This document shows, in pieces, positions 46,317 through 56,389 of a stretch of 64,000 nt of DNA. Numbering within the stretch: the stretch's first letter is position 1; each line of letters begins with the position of its first letter. Source of the DNA: Chryseolinea sp. H1M3-3 (lineage in GTDB: Bacteria > Bacteroidota > Bacteroidia > Cytophagales > Cyclobacteriaceae); assembly GCF_029360725.1 (NCBI RefSeq), contig NZ_JARKMY010000009.1:248001-312000 (forward strand), written 5' to 3'. The notes beneath the pieces are model-generated. The model was not told the DNA's origin and ran no database searches. It saw nothing but the letters and a program-made list of their open reading frames with translations. A program made the position numbers and the translations under genes.

Positions 46317-47642
46317 TCAACTTATTATGTTGTTTTCCGACTTACCATATAAAACCGGTACCATTTTAATCTGTCTATAGAGCAAATAAATAACGGCTAT
46401 GCTCAGCAAAAAATAAACAAGGGTAAACAAATAGAAAGACCACTGTATTCCGGGCATGGGAGTAACAGCGTCGGCAGTGCGCATAATGCCTTGTATTATC
46501 CACGGCTGGCGACCCACTTCAGTAACTGTCCAGCCGGCCTCTACCGCGATGAATCCCAACGGCATGGCTAATACAAACAGCTTTGGCAACCACGCCGAAT
46601 AAAACCATTTTCTTTTAAATAGCGTCACAAAAAATACAATCGAAATCAACATCATGATCACACCACATCCGACCATCACCTGAAAGGCATAATGGACAAT
46701 TGACACTGGCGGCTGATCTGGTTCCGGAATTGAATCTAATCCTTTGACTTCTGATGTGAAATCGCCGTGTGCTAGAAAACTTAACATACCTGGCAGTTCA
46801 ATAGCGTAATCGACCTTCTTGTTTTTTACGTCAGGAATACCGCCGATGATCAGTGGGGCGGATTTCTGCGTATGAAAATGCGCTTCCATAGCAGCAAGTT
46901 TTGCTGGCTGTCGGCTCGCTATATCCTTTGCAGAAAAATCGCCACTTATTGGCTGGAGAATGGCGGCGACGGCCGCAAAGATTGCAGCAATCTTAAATGC
47001 CCTTGAATGGAATACTACATTCTTCTTTTTCAGAATCATGATGGCGTGAACCCCTGCCACGGCGAATCCGGTTGCCACGAATGCTGCCAGGCTCATATGT
47101 AATGCCTGAGAAAACCAGGCTTGGTTGAACATGGCTTGTATTGGGTCGATATTTAAGTATTCACCATTAACGTAGTCGAAACCAGAAGGACTATTCATCC
47201 ATGCATTTGCGGAAACGACCAGTATGCCGGAGGCTAATCCACTAGCCCCAACCACGACACCCGTTATCCAATGAAACCAAACGTTAAAACGACCCCATCC
47301 ATAAAGAAAAAAACCTAGGGCGATCGCTTCGATGAAAAATGCAGTGCCCTCCAGGGAAAATGGCATTCCAAATATTGGACCTGCGTGCTTCATAAAAGAT
47401 GGCCATAGCAACCCCAGTTCGAACGAAAGAACGGTACCCGATACAGCTCCCGTAGCAAAAAAAATTGCGACACCTTTACTCCACGCCTTGGTTATGTTTT
47501 TATAAACTTCATCTTTTGTTCTGATCCACTGATAATGGGAAACGGCCATAAAAAAAGGCATAACCATGCCAATACAAGCATAGATAATATGGAAGCCAAG
47601 CGATAAAGCCATTTGCGATCTGGCTGCCAGAAAATCATCCAT
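46317..47642 (-). CDS. cydA: Cytochrome bd ubiquinol oxidase subunit I, short form
   Basis: Binds the three haems of cytochrome bd. Family motifs: FLAARSQMALSLGFHI at the N-terminus, IEAIALGFFLYGWGRF, and VGCGVIMMLISIVFF in the C-terminal half. At about 441 residues from ATG 47642 it is shorter than the E. coli protein (522), consistent with a short Q-loop as in cyanide-insensitive-type oxidases. An upstream ATG at 47687 is less likely because the helix-1 pattern begins with MDDFLAARSQ. Confidence 0.93.
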   Translation of the reverse strand: MDDFLAARSQMALSLGFHIIYACIGMVMPFFMAVSHYQWIRTKDEVYKNITKAWSKGVAIFFATGAVSGTVLSFELGLLWPSFMKHAGPIFGMPFSLEGTAFFIEAIALGFFLYGWGRFNVWFHWITGVVVGASGLASGILVVSANAWMNSPSGFDYVNGEYLNIDPIQAMFNQAWFSQALHMSLAAFVATGFAVAGVHAIMILKKKNVVFHSRAFKIAAIFAAVAAILQPISGDFSAKDIASRQPAKLAAMEAHFHTQKSAPLIIGGIPDVKNKKVDYAIELPGMLSFLAHGDFTSEVKGLDSIPEPDQPPVSIVHYAFQVMVGCGVIMMLISIVFFVTLFKRKWFYSAWLPKLFVLAMPLGFIAVEAGWTVTEVGRQPWIIQGIMRTADAVTPMPGIQWSFYLFTLVYFLLSIAVIYLLYRQIKMVPVLYGKSENNIIS

Positions 47643-48107
47643 ATGCGTAGCGTTACATTGCTTAACAAAAGTAATCACGGATTGCATATTTCATAGTTTA
47701 ACCGGCGCTGATAAAAAAATCAAATGTTCATTGTAACCAGCATGAATGTGCCATGCGCGCTTTAACGCGTAAAAGCTAAATCTCATCCTGTCACAATTGC
47801 TTGTAATCTCATCTATTAAAATGCGTCTAATATTATTCTTGGCTTTTTGATTTCGGACGCTGTTTCAAAATGTGCAGTAGCCTGTAGGTACGATCGCCAA
47901 GCTAAAAGAAAGCATTGAATCGGATGAGTGTGGTGGTGAACGAAACGTCACAAGAAATTTACTGCCGAATCACGCCAGGCCTGAAGAAAAAAATCAGCGC
48001 TGTAAAGACGAACAACAAAACATGGATGCCCGCTCTAGCACCGCTGATGTAAGAACACGAATGGGTGGATCGAGTATCTTGCATTTAAAAAAAACTAGAG
48101 GTGACTT
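47643..48107. other. Intergenic region upstream of cydA
   Basis: A TACTTTTG box on the minus strand (47666-47673) fits TAnnTTTG and could serve cydA, but it is only 24 bases from the ATG. A short frame from 47924 has no recognisable feature. The part near 48090 has a run of eight As, which reads as Ts downstream of DoxX. Confidence 0.35.
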
Positions 48108-48518
48108 TTATTTTCTATTCAGCAGTCTGTCGACGGAATATTTACCGCTTCCAAATACAAAAAGTACTATGAAGATTAATAGAAATAATAACGGTTTTTC
48201 CTTCGTGGAAAACGGATCGTTTGCGTGCGCATGGAATGCAGCTACCCCCATTGCTATGATCAGGGGCAGTGACGCCAGGCGTGTACCTAATCCAAGAATA
48301 ATCAGTATCGAGCAGATTACTTCAGCGAAAACGACGAGTACAAGGGAGATCGCCGGCCCGAAGCCAAAAGGATCCGCAAATTTTATTTCCTCACCGGAAG
48401 TGAGCCTGTTGAGTTTAGGCAGCCCATGCGTTAACATGAATGCACCTGTAGCAATCCGTACTACCAGAAGGCATAAATGAGCAAGTGATTCGGAGAAGGA
48501 GGTACTGAATATTTTCAT
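48108..48518 (-). CDS. DoxX-like small membrane protein
   Basis: A roughly 136-residue four-helix protein with LVVRIATGAFMLTHGLPKLNRL and ILIILGLGTRLASLPLIIAMGVAAFHAHA, the DoxX family pattern. Family members are small quinone- or thiol-linked membrane proteins of unclear function. Start placed at ATG 48518 (MKIFSTS); an ATG at 48533 is possible. A cluster of AGTGTTG-type repeats lies just upstream. Confidence 0.85.
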   Translation of the reverse strand: MKIFSTSFSESLAHLCLLVVRIATGAFMLTHGLPKLNRLTSGEEIKFADPFGFGPAISLVLVVFAEVICSILIILGLGTRLASLPLIIAMGVAAFHAHANDPFSTKEKPLLFLLIFIVLFVFGSGKYSVDRLLNRK

Positions 48519-48523
48519 AGCTA

Positions 48524-48588
48524 AAGTGTTCAAGTGTTGAAGTTCTGCGTGTTGAAGTGTGATGCAAATAGCGTGTTGGCGTGTGAGG
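48524..48588. repeat. Cluster of short AGTGTTG-type direct repeats upstream of DoxX
   Basis: Plus-strand heptamers in quick succession: AAGTGTTCAAGTGTTGAAG, GCGTGTTGAAGTGTGATG, GCGTGTTGGCGTGTGAGG. The same words make up the 35-bp arms at 61624 and 61735. Their spacing overlaps the expected promoter/leader of the DoxX gene. Confidence 0.55.
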
Positions 48589-48745
48589 TCGATTTGTTTT
48601 CATAAATCACAAAAGTGATGCAAGGGTGAAATTTTAATTGGGGCATTGATTTATAAACCGATGGCAAGCTGTGAAGCAATTAGTAATGATCGAAACAGTT
48701 TTGGAGCAGTGGCTCATAGCTGCCATTCACGGTGAATGACTGTGA

Positions 48746-49429
48746 CTACAAATGAGAAAGGATCTCCTTTAGGTGCGTGAATTGTTTGAAGTTCGTATGG
48801 TTGACTTCATATTCAATTTTTTCGTGGCCCCAGGTGACATGATAGGGAATATGAAATGCATGTCCTCCGATGTTCAATACCGGTAGTATATCTGATTTTA
48901 AAGAATTGCCTATCATTAAAAAATTTTCGGGTTGAATATCAAGATGCTTGATTAACTTCCGAAAATCAGCTTCACCTTTTTCAGACATAATTTCTGTGTG
49001 ATGGAAATAATGTTCTATCCCGGACTTTTTCAATTTTCTTTCCTGGTCAAGAAGGTCTCCCTTGGTAGCCACAACCAATCTATACCGGCCCTTCAAAGTT
49101 TGAAGTACTTCATCAACCCCGTCAATTTTCTGAATGGGCTTTTGTAATAGTTCCTGGCCATATTCAATAATTTTTTCGATCACGCTCACATGGATTGTCT
49201 TGTTGGAGATCTCCATGGCAGCTTCAATCATCGACAGCATAAATGCCTTTATACCGTAGCCATATAGTGGTAAATTTTTAATTTCAATTCGCAACAATTC
49301 TCTAGCTGAACTATGTTGAGGCAAGTACGCCTCCATAAGTTCGCAAAATTTCTTCTCAATTTCCTGAAAGTAATTTTCGTTTTCCCACAAGGTATCGTCG
49401 GCGTCAAAGGCAATTACTTTTATGTTCAA
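48746..49429 (-). CDS. HAD-superfamily phosphatase
   Basis: The nucleophile motif AFDADDTLW lies at residues 7-15 (Asp 9 and Asp 11), a VVATKGDL segment in the middle gives motif II (Thr), and FLMIGNSLKSDILPVLNIG is motif IV. The alpha-helical cap lies about 20-90. Length 227 is usual for small phosphatases. Substrate unknown. Confidence 0.87.
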   Translation of the reverse strand: MNIKVIAFDADDTLWENENYFQEIEKKFCELMEAYLPQHSSARELLRIEIKNLPLYGYGIKAFMLSMIEAAMEISNKTIHVSVIEKIIEYGQELLQKPIQKIDGVDEVLQTLKGRYRLVVATKGDLLDQERKLKKSGIEHYFHHTEIMSEKGEADFRKLIKHLDIQPENFLMIGNSLKSDILPVLNIGGHAFHIPYHVTWGHEKIEYEVNHTNFKQFTHLKEILSHL

Positions 49430-49465
49430 AGTGTTTATGTATTTGGATGTTAGAGTGTTTATGTA
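49430..49465. repeat. Pair of 12-bp direct repeats before the HAD gene start
   Basis: AGTGTTTATGTA occurs at 49430-49441 and 49454-49465, spaced 24 bases, ending right at the start codon of the HAD gene on the minus strand. Could be an operator pair or a leader element. Confidence 0.55.
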
Positions 49466-49537
49466 CAGCTTACCGCTTACATGCTAATATAACGTACGCG
49501 AAACAATTAACAATAATTCAAAATTCATCAAAATAAA

Positions 49538-50083
49538 TTACCAGTCGTCGTTGATTTTTTTCTGGGCGAGTTCTACATATTGAAGCTTGTCTGTAAAAGC
49601 TTGATCTAGTAAACCCAACATGTTCGGGCGGCACCAATCCTGTGCTAACACAGTGCCATTATTCTTGCACGCATAGCTGGTCAGTTCATCTTTTACTGTA
49701 ATTTTTTTGTATCCGATATCGCCTGTAAGCATGATGGTATGAAAAGTAATTCTATACTTGCCGTCTTTAACGCTTACGTCTACACTTCCACTGTACTTTC
49801 CTGTTTGGATGATGGGAGGTGTGGCAACCTGCGTAAATTGAAACTTCTTATAATCGACCGTAAGATCATTAACATCAAACGTCACCCCTCCTTCCTTCAG
49901 CTTTAGGTTGCTAACATAAGGAAGTGATTTGTAAAACGTTTCCATTTTTTCAGCAGTCACCGAGTCGAGGGGTACAATCTTCTGGTAGATGATTTCTTGT
50001 TCGGAAACTTTGAAATTGCCGTACGAAGTTGGCTGACTATAAAGAACAGTGGTTACTAAAAGAAAGAAGATTAGCAGTCGCAT
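49538..50083 (-). CDS. Exported DUF4468-like protein
   Basis: A signal peptide (RLLIFFLLVTTVLYSQ) and a compact beta-alpha domain with KMETFYKSLPYVSNLKL, VTVKDELTSY-like ITVKDELTSYACKN and a closing helix pattern; the order matches DUF4468 of Bacteroidota, a TBP-like fold of unknown function. Length 181. Exported to the periplasm or surface. Confidence 0.72.
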   Translation of the reverse strand: MRLLIFFLLVTTVLYSQPTSYGNFKVSEQEIIYQKIVPLDSVTAEKMETFYKSLPYVSNLKLKEGGVTFDVNDLTVDYKKFQFTQVATPPIIQTGKYSGSVDVSVKDGKYRITFHTIMLTGDIGYKKITVKDELTSYACKNNGTVLAQDWCRPNMLGLLDQAFTDKLQYVELAQKKINDDW

Positions 50084-50203
50084 AACAAGTGATTTTTACT
50101 AAATATATGCAGTAACCAGCAGGACAGAGAAGAAGGCACGGTAAGGCGCGGGATAAGTCGTGGCGCAGAGGAAAATCGGGGTTTAGTGCGTCTGAAAAAG
50201 CAC

Positions 50204-50242
50204 AAAAAAGTTAACCGCCTGCCTTTTGAAAAGCAGACGGTT
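50204..50242 (-). terminator. xylA: Rho-independent terminator of xylA
   Basis: On the minus strand AACCGTCTGC pairs with GCAGGCGGTT (one mismatch allowing G-T), loop of about 10 bases, followed by AACTTTTTTG. It lies 20-60 bases after the xylA stop and is the best terminator in the window. Confidence 0.85.
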
Positions 50243-50262
50243 CAGGTTAACTGGGTACTATC

Positions 50263-51591
50263 TTAAATGAATTTATTGATCAGATTTTCAAAATATTCTT
50301 GTCGGCCGCTGATTTGCTGAGGCTCGCCATTTTGACGGGCAAGTTGTCTTAAGCTTTCAAGTGATAATCTACCTTGGTCAAATTGCTTCCCTTTTCCAGA
50401 ATCAAAAGAACTGTAACGTTCTTTACGAAGATTCAGGTATTCTCCATCATCGAGGATTGCCTGGGCTGTAAGTAACGCACGGGCAAAAGAGTCCATACCA
50501 CCGATGTGTGCGTAAAATATATCTACCAGGTCAGTTGAGCTACGTCTGGTTTTAGCATCGAAGTTTACCCCTCCGTTTTTGAAACCGCCCGCTTGCAAAA
50601 TAACCAACATAGCTTCTGTCAACTCGTACAAGTTGTTAGGAAACTGGTCAGTATCCCATCCATTCTGGTAATCACCACGATTTGCGTCAATGCTACCCAG
50701 CAATCCAGCATCTGCAGATACCTGCAATTCGTGTTGGAACGTATGATGTGCTAATGTAGCGTGGTTTACTTCAATGTTTAGTTTAAAGTCGTCCATCAAA
50801 TCATGTTGACGAAGGAAAGCAGTTACGGTTGCTGCGTCAAAATCATACTGATGCTTAGTAGGTTCCATCGGCTTTGGCTCGATGAGAAATGTTCCTTTAA
50901 ATCCATTCTTCCGTCCATAATCACGAGCTGCATGAAGAAAATTAGCAAGGTGTTCTTGCTCACGTTTCATATCAGTATTTAATAATGAAACATATCCCTC
51001 TCTTCCACCCCAGAACACATAATTAGATCCGCCTAGAGCAATCGTTGCATCGATGGCATTTTTTACTTGTGCGCCAGCCCAGCATACAACGTTAAAGTCA
51101 GGGTTGGTAGAAGCGCCGTTCATATAGCGCGGATGAGAAAATAAATTGGCTGTTCCCCAAAGTAATTTTACACCAGATGCTTTCTGTTTTTGTTTCGCGT
51201 AGTCAACTATTTTTTCAAGTCTGGATTCGGATTCTTTCAATGTCTCGGCTTCTTCAACCAGATCGTAATCATGAAAGCAATAAAAGGGTGCGCCTATTTT
51301 GGTAATAAACTCAAACGCTGCATCCATTTTATCGTAAGCGCGTTGCATCGGATCAGCACCCTCATTCCACGGGAAATTTTTTGTGCCAGGTCCAAAAGGA
51401 TCACCACCGGTTCCACAGAAGGTATGCCAATATGCAATTGCAAAGCGAAAATGTTCCTCCATTGTTTTTTTACCAACTCTGCGTTTCGGGTTATAAAATT
51501 TAAACGCAAGAGGATTATCTGACTCAACGCCTTCAAACTTAATAGGCTTAATGCCTTTAAAGTAGGTCTTGTCTCCAAGTGTAGCTTTCAT
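50263..51591 (-). CDS. xylA: Xylose isomerase
   Basis: Converts D-xylose to D-xylulose. Family signatures: [13 protein letters not shown] near residue 50, the catalytic His in FYCFHDYDL at about residue 103, [41 protein letters not shown] and [20 protein letters not shown], all carrying the metal-binding acidic residues and histidines. Length 442 is standard. It follows xylB by 43 bases in the same operon; a strong hairpin terminator closes it. Confidence 0.96.
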   Translation of the reverse strand: MKATLGDKTYFKGIKPIKFEGVESDNPLAFKFYNPKRRVGKKTMEEHFRFAIAYWHTFCGTGGDPFGPGTKNFPWNEGADPMQRAYDKMDAAFEFITKIGAPFYCFHDYDLVEEAETLKESESRLEKIVDYAKQKQKASGVKLLWGTANLFSHPRYMNGASTNPDFNVVCWAGAQVKNAIDATIALGGSNYVFWGGREGYVSLLNTDMKREQEHLANFLHAARDYGRKNGFKGTFLIEPKPMEPTKHQYDFDAATVTAFLRQHDLMDDFKLNIEVNHATLAHHTFQHELQVSADAGLLGSIDANRGDYQNGWDTDQFPNNLYELTEAMLVILQAGGFKNGGVNFDAKTRRSSTDLVDIFYAHIGGMDSFARALLTAQAILDDGEYLNLRKERYSSFDSGKGKQFDQGRLSLESLRQLARQNGEPQQISGRQEYFENLINKFI

Positions 51592-51634
51592 AGTTACCGG
51601 TTTTGTATTGTATTTGATTAAAAAATTAAGCGTA

Positions 51635-53152
51635 TTAAATACTTGATTGTAAATGTTTCATCCAATGCTGATATGCTTCTGCATAGGGCGATTTTAATTT
51701 GTCACTTGGTTCTTCCGACCGGATTACTTTTAATCCTTTAAAGGCTTCTTCAAATGAGTTATAGACTCCAGCTCCCACACCGGCACCCAATGCTGCACCC
51801 TTCGCTCCGTCCGTATCATATAATTCCAAACGTGCATCGATGGTATTAACGAAAGCTTCCCGGAACAAAGGACTTAAAAACATATTCGCATTTCCTGCAC
51901 GGATTACATTGGTTTTTAATCCCATTTGCTGCAATACGTCAAAACCATACTTCAATGCAAACACAATTCCTTCCTGTGCAGCCCTGAATAAATGTGATTG
52001 CTGATGTCTATTAAAATTTAAGCCGTGAAATGAGCTATTAATATTTTTGTTTTCCAATACACGTTCTGCTCCATTGCCGAACGGAAGTACCACTAGCCCG
52101 TCGGAGCCGATTGGTGCTTCTGCAGAGATCTTATTCATCCTGTCATAGTCATATGGAACACCGGTACTTGTATTTTTTCGTAGCCAACTGTTGAGTATAC
52201 CGGTGCCGTTAATACAGAGCAAAACTCCATTACGGTGTTCAGGCTTGTTTTTAGTGGCGCCTACCGCTGCTTGATTATTTACATGAATAAAAGTGTTTAC
52301 CCTGGACTTCGGATCATAAGCATTTTTTTCTGTGACGCTATAAATCACACCGGAAGTTCCTGCTGTTGCTGCAGTTTCTCCAGGATTCAACACGTTTAAT
52401 GAAAAAGCATTGTTAGGTTGATCGCCTGCGCGATATGCAATGGCCGTCCCTTCTTTAAGACCGAGCGTATCGGCCGCAGATTTTGTTAATTTACCCTGCA
52501 CTGAAAAAGTAGGAACCACAGTAGCGAGCAACGCAGGGTCTATTCCATAAAAACTCAGCAATCGTTCCGGAGAAGTATTTTTTTCATAATCCCAAAGCAT
52601 GCCCTCTGATAGTCCTGACGCGGTGGTAACAATCTCGCCCGTTAATCGCATGGCAATAAAATCGCCTGGAAGCATTACTTTATATATTTTCGCGTAAACC
52701 TCGGGCTCATTTTCTTTTACCCACTTTAATTTAGATGCTGTAAAATTTCCAGGCGAATTTAATAACCGCTCCAGGCAGTATTTTTCACCCAGCTTTCTGA
52801 AAGCTTCATTTCCAATTTCAACAGCGCGACTGTCGCACCAAATGATTGACGGCCTAAGCGCCTTCTGATTTTTATCAACACATACTAGCCCATGCATCTG
52901 ATATGAAATTCCAATCGCAGCAATATCCGAAGCCTGTACATTACCCTTCTGAAGGCAACTTTTGGTGCTTTTTATTACATGGTCCCACCACATTTCAGGA
53001 TCTTGTTCAGCCCAGCCCGGTTTTACTGCTAACATGGGCATTTCTTCTGACGGCGACTGCGCTGATGCAACTGATTGACCCGTTTCTGAATTAACCAATG
53101 AAGCTTTAACAGAAGAACTCCCTAAATCATAACCCAATAAGTAACGAGCCAT
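51635..53152 (-). CDS. xylB: Xylulokinase
   Basis: Phosphorylates D-xylulose. The FGGY-kinase N-terminal motif [17 protein letters not shown] binds phosphate, MHGLVCVD and [13 protein letters not shown] follow, and [17 protein letters not shown] and [16 protein letters not shown] are the C-terminal motifs. Length 505 is standard. First gene of the xylBA operon, with promoter and candidate operator directly upstream and a divergent Nudix-type regulator on the other side. Confidence 0.94.
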   Translation of the reverse strand: MARYLLGYDLGSSSVKASLVNSETGQSVASAQSPSEEMPMLAVKPGWAEQDPEMWWDHVIKSTKSCLQKGNVQASDIAAIGISYQMHGLVCVDKNQKALRPSIIWCDSRAVEIGNEAFRKLGEKYCLERLLNSPGNFTASKLKWVKENEPEVYAKIYKVMLPGDFIAMRLTGEIVTTASGLSEGMLWDYEKNTSPERLLSFYGIDPALLATVVPTFSVQGKLTKSAADTLGLKEGTAIAYRAGDQPNNAFSLNVLNPGETAATAGTSGVIYSVTEKNAYDPKSRVNTFIHVNNQAAVGATKNKPEHRNGVLLCINGTGILNSWLRKNTSTGVPYDYDRMNKISAEAPIGSDGLVVLPFGNGAERVLENKNINSSFHGLNFNRHQQSHLFRAAQEGIVFALKYGFDVLQQMGLKTNVIRAGNANMFLSPLFREAFVNTIDARLELYDTDGAKGAALGAGVGAGVYNSFEEAFKGLKVIRSEEPSDKLKSPYAEAYQHWMKHLQSSI

Positions 53153-53180
53153 AAACCCTGTCCGTAATGTTCAATAATAA

Positions 53181-53228
53181 CTTATAGTAAATTTGACTAC
53201 AAGGTAATTAAATTTTTATATTTGGCAA
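53181..53228 (-). promoter_or_regulatory. xylB promoter with overlapping operator palindrome
   Basis: On the minus strand TTG (53226-53228) and TACCTTG (53200-53206) are separated by 19 bases, close to the Bacteroidota -33/-7 consensus, 48 bases before the xylB start. The 23-base palindrome 53181-53203 has arms CTTATAGT and ACTACAAG with one mismatch and centre AAATTTG; it overlaps the -7 box, the typical place for a repressor operator. Confidence 0.6.
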
Positions 53229-53442
53229 CGATTGTTATGCTGAAAAGCTTACATACCCTCAACCGGCTACAAATGGACGCAATAGATAGGTTTTAGGGGG
53301 TCTAAAAAAAATGAATTTTTTACTCTTGAGCCTCGTCTTCCTGTTGGGGTACGAAAAAGCTCAACTTATTTTTGCCTGCCATAAAATATATTTTTTGCAG
53401 ACACAGTTCAACACTGTATGTTGTACGCTGTAAACTTTATCC

Positions 53443-54138
53443 ATGAAACAGATACCCGCCACTGACATCATTATTGAAGCGTTGTCTATCGACTGCTTGA
53501 TTTTCGGATTTAAAGAAAATAAGTTGGATATTCTTCTTGTCCAGCATGGAGAAGGTATTAGCAAAGGCAAGTGGGCGCTTCCGGGAGGCTGGATTAAATA
53601 CAATGAAGGAATTGATGATGCCGCCACACGCATATTAAGAGATCTTACCGGTGTGTCCAACATCTATCTGGAGCAGCTTGAAGCATTTGGAAATGTTGAC
53701 CGGTATCCTACCAAGCGCGTGATCACCATTGCTTATTATGCACTGGTTAAACCCGAGGACTATACGCTGCAGGCGGGCTTCACAGCCGCTGATGCAAAAT
53801 GGTTTAGGGTGAATGGCATACCCGAACTTCCTTATGATCACGCAAAAATTCTAAGACAAGGTTTAGAATATCTCAAACACAAATTGAGACACGAGCCAAT
53901 CGGATTTAATCTCCTTCCGAAAAAATTCACACTGCTTCAGTTGCAGGAATTGTATGAAGCCTTGCTGAATAAAAAATTGGACAAACCTAATTTCCGGAGG
54001 AAATTGATGAAAATGAATCTGCTTGTTCCCTGCAAGGAAAAACAAACTGATGTATCACATCGCGCGGCCAACCTTTACCGATTTGACAAAAAGATTTATG
54101 ATAAGCTCGCGGAGAAAGGTTTTACGTTTGAGTTGTGA
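53443..54138 (+). CDS. Nudix-fold transcription regulator (NrtR/AraR-like) of xylose genes
   Basis: A Nudix domain (1-140) with GGWIKYNEGIDDAATRILRDLTGV in the Nudix-box position; the usual REUXEE acidic residues are replaced (RILRDLTG), so hydrolysis is unlikely. The last 80 residues (LLPKKFTLLQLQELYEALLNK and DKPNFRRKLMKMNLL) form a winged helix. Bacteroidota Nudix-type proteins with this architecture are known as regulators of arabinose or xylose use. It is divergent from xylBA. Confidence 0.85.
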   Translation: MKQIPATDIIIEALSIDCLIFGFKENKLDILLVQHGEGISKGKWALPGGWIKYNEGIDDAATRILRDLTGVSNIYLEQLEAFGNVDRYPTKRVITIAYYALVKPEDYTLQAGFTAADAKWFRVNGIPELPYDHAKILRQGLEYLKHKLRHEPIGFNLLPKKFTLLQLQELYEALLNKKLDKPNFRRKLMKMNLLVPCKEKQTDVSHRAANLYRFDKKIYDKLAEKGFTFEL

Positions 54139-54172
54139 GAGAAGTGGCGTACGAAAAAAAGCTGTTTAACAA

Positions 54173-54451
54173 TCACTTACTCTTCACCACCCATCGCATG
54201 AGATTAATCCATGTAGGATGATAGTCGGTACGTTTTAAAATTCCATTTAGGAGGGGTTGAATTTTCTTCATACCAAATTCAATGAATGCCTGACGTTCGG
54301 ATATTTCCCGCGACTGGTTGAGCAAATATTTATTAAAATCTTCTTTCCAGCCTTTAATATTAAACGAAAATTTTTCCTCCAATACATCCCATATTTTTTG
54401 AATATGAACTTCTTCAAAACTATTCTCTACATCCCGTGGCAGCCTCACCAT
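54173..54451 (-). CDS. Small hypothetical protein, 92 aa
   Basis: MVRLPRDVENSFEEVHIQKIW, then mostly helical, charged sequence with a conserved-looking FIEFGMKKIQPLLNGILK. No family recognised. It is preceded by a TATATTTG box and a 15-bp palindrome, which supports it being a real gene. Convergent with the Nudix regulator (34 bases between stops). Confidence 0.6.
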   Translation of the reverse strand: MVRLPRDVENSFEEVHIQKIWDVLEEKFSFNIKGWKEDFNKYLLNQSREISERQAFIEFGMKKIQPLLNGILKRTDYHPTWINLMRWVVKSK

Positions 54452-54453
54452 AT

Positions 54454-54480
54454 ACTAATTTAATTAGTTATTCAAATATA
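54454..54480 (-). promoter_or_regulatory. Candidate promoter and palindrome of the 92-aa gene
   Basis: On the minus strand TATATTTG (54473-54480) fits TAnnTTTG. A perfect palindrome ACTAATT-A-AATTAGT (54454-54468) lies between it and the ATG, a place where a protein could repress its own gene. Confidence 0.45.
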
Positions 54481-54688
54481 CAAACTCATTTTATTAGTTT
54501 TAAGAAGGAGACCGGTTTTTTTGTCGCAGGAAATTTTAAATAAGGTTTCGAGATTAGCAGCTTATGCAAATCAATACCAGAAGTGCTGTAGAGGCAGGTT
54601 TCAGTCAGATGGCCAATGAGAGTTGAACTATATCTTTAACATTCGGCAAGAATATAAAAGTGAATTGCGTACGTGATTAATGTAGAAA

Positions 54689-56389
54689 TCACTTTTTTCT
54701 TAAACTGTCGCTGGGCATAAATGCTTGAAGAACTATGGAAAGCCCGATCACGGCAGCACATCCTATAATATTATAAAGTAAAAATGCAATGTCTGTATAA
54801 GCATAACAATAAAGCACGATGCACTCGGCCACAACTGCAGCCCAAAATACCGCCGTGCCTTTTACCCACTTGATATAAAAAGCAGTCAAAAATATTCCGA
54901 GTATGGTGCCGTAAAACAAAGAGCCAATGATGTTTACAAATTGAATTAAATTTTCCGCAAAGCTTGCAAGCATGGAGAATACCATCGCTATAAGCGCCCA
55001 CATTATTGTAAACCACCTGGAAGCTTTCAGATAATGCATAGGACTCGCACTGGCATTGACAGAACGCCTGTAAATATCTATTGTTGTTGTTGATGCCAGT
55101 GCATTCAACTCTCCGGCCATGGAAGACATTGCCGCCGAAAACATCACGGCCAACAGCAATCCAATGACACCGTGCGGTAAATTGCTAAGCACGAAATTCA
55201 AAAATATATAATCCCGGTCCTGCGTCTTTGCGTTGGGAATCGCAGTACCGATGGTTGCTTTCACAGAATCCCTTATTATAACTTCCTGCTTCTGTAATTC
55301 TTTTACAGCTTCACTATGTGTTTCAATGTTTGCCGCATCTTCTTCATGAATAGCTTTTACCAATCCATCCACAGCCTTTCTTTTTTCCTGATATAAAGAA
55401 TTGTAATCCGCTTCCAAACTATTCAACACCGGTGCGCTGGAAGTCTCCATGGCGCGTTCTTTTAGCACGCGGTTGTGAAAAACCGGTGGTTGATTAAATA
55501 AATAAAACACGTAGACCAATACACCAATGAACAGAATAATAAATTGCATTGGAATCTTCAGCAATCCATTAAAAATCAATCCTAACCTGCTCTCGGCGAT
55601 AGAAGTCCCACCAAGATAACGTGCTACCTGCGATTGGTCTGTCCCAAAGTAGCTTAAAAACAAAAATGTGCCGGCTATCAACCCCGACCAAATGTTGTAT
55701 CGATCATTGGGATTGAACTCCAGGTTCACCAGATTCATTTTACCCAACTCTCCCGCTATCTGCACGCTGTCACCAAATGAGACGTGGTCTGGCAACATAT
55801 ACAACGCCAGGAAACCTGCCAGAATCATTCCGCTCATAATCACCGTCATTTGTTGACGCTGTGTAAGACTCACGGCTTTCGTTCCGCCGCTGACAACATA
55901 AATGATCACGAGTGTACCGATGATAACTGTTGTAAAAGTAACAGACCATCCCAATATTGTAGATAACACGAGCGCAGGCGCAAACAACGTAATGCCCGCT
56001 GAGAGTCCACGTAGCACTAAAAAAAGCAATGCCGCCAGCGACCGCGTCTTTATGTCAAATCGAGATTCAAGAAATTCGTAGGCGGTAAAAACTTTTAAAC
56101 GATAATAGATCGGCACCATTGTTATCGAAATAATCACCATGGCGATCGGAAGTCCAAAATAGAACTGCAGGAATCGCATCCCGTCTTCAATCGCTTGTCC
56201 GGGTGTTGACAAAAATGTAATTGCACTTGCCTGTGTAGCCATGATCGACACGCCGATCATCCACCAGCGCATCGAATTATCCCCTTTGAGAAATCCTTCA
56301 ACTGTTTTGTTTCCGCGCGTTCTCCAAACGCCATAGGATACGATGAACAATATAGTACCGAACAATACAGCCCAATCGAAATAATTCAT
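54689..56389 (-). CDS. Sodium:solute symporter (SSS family)
   Basis: About 13 transmembrane helices. Family features: VSYGVWRTRGNKTVEGFLKGDNSMRWWMIGVSIMATQASAITFLSTPGQA at the N-terminus, and the later GQYLGGT-like VARYLGGTSIAESRLGLIFNG. Length about 566 from ATG 56389; I chose it because a longer reading from 56461 is a Cys-rich non-helical stretch, and because ATG 56389 overlaps the stop of the 42-aa gene as ATGA. A soluble-looking insert at residues about 330-400 carries many charges. Substrate probably a sugar or sugar-like compound given the PIG-L partner. Confidence 0.9.
   Translation of the reverse strand: MNYFDWAVLFGTILFIVSYGVWRTRGNKTVEGFLKGDNSMRWWMIGVSIMATQASAITFLSTPGQAIEDGMRFLQFYFGLPIAMVIISITMVPIYYRLKVFTAYEFLESRFDIKTRSLAALLFLVLRGLSAGITLFAPALVLSTILGWSVTFTTVIIGTLVIIYVVSGGTKAVSLTQRQQMTVIMSGMILAGFLALYMLPDHVSFGDSVQIAGELGKMNLVNLEFNPNDRYNIWSGLIAGTFLFLSYFGTDQSQVARYLGGTSIAESRLGLIFNGLLKIPMQFIILFIGVLVYVFYLFNQPPVFHNRVLKERAMETSSAPVLNSLEADYNSLYQEKRKAVDGLVKAIHEEDAANIETHSEAVKELQKQEVIIRDSVKATIGTAIPNAKTQDRDYIFLNFVLSNLPHGVIGLLLAVMFSAAMSSMAGELNALASTTTIDIYRRSVNASASPMHYLKASRWFTIMWALIAMVFSMLASFAENLIQFVNIIGSLFYGTILGIFLTAFYIKWVKGTAVFWAAVVAECIVLYCYAYTDIAFLLYNIIGCAAVIGLSIVLQAFMPSDSLRKK

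Noticed and set aside
47924-48049. 42-codon frame upstream of DoxX region
   Set aside because: Some protein-like words (TWMPALAPLM), but no homology I can name and no support for translation.
48022-48480. 152-codon open frame on the plus strand
   Set aside because: Mostly antisense to the clearly real DoxX gene; low-complexity Thr/Ser/Lys/Arg-rich product.
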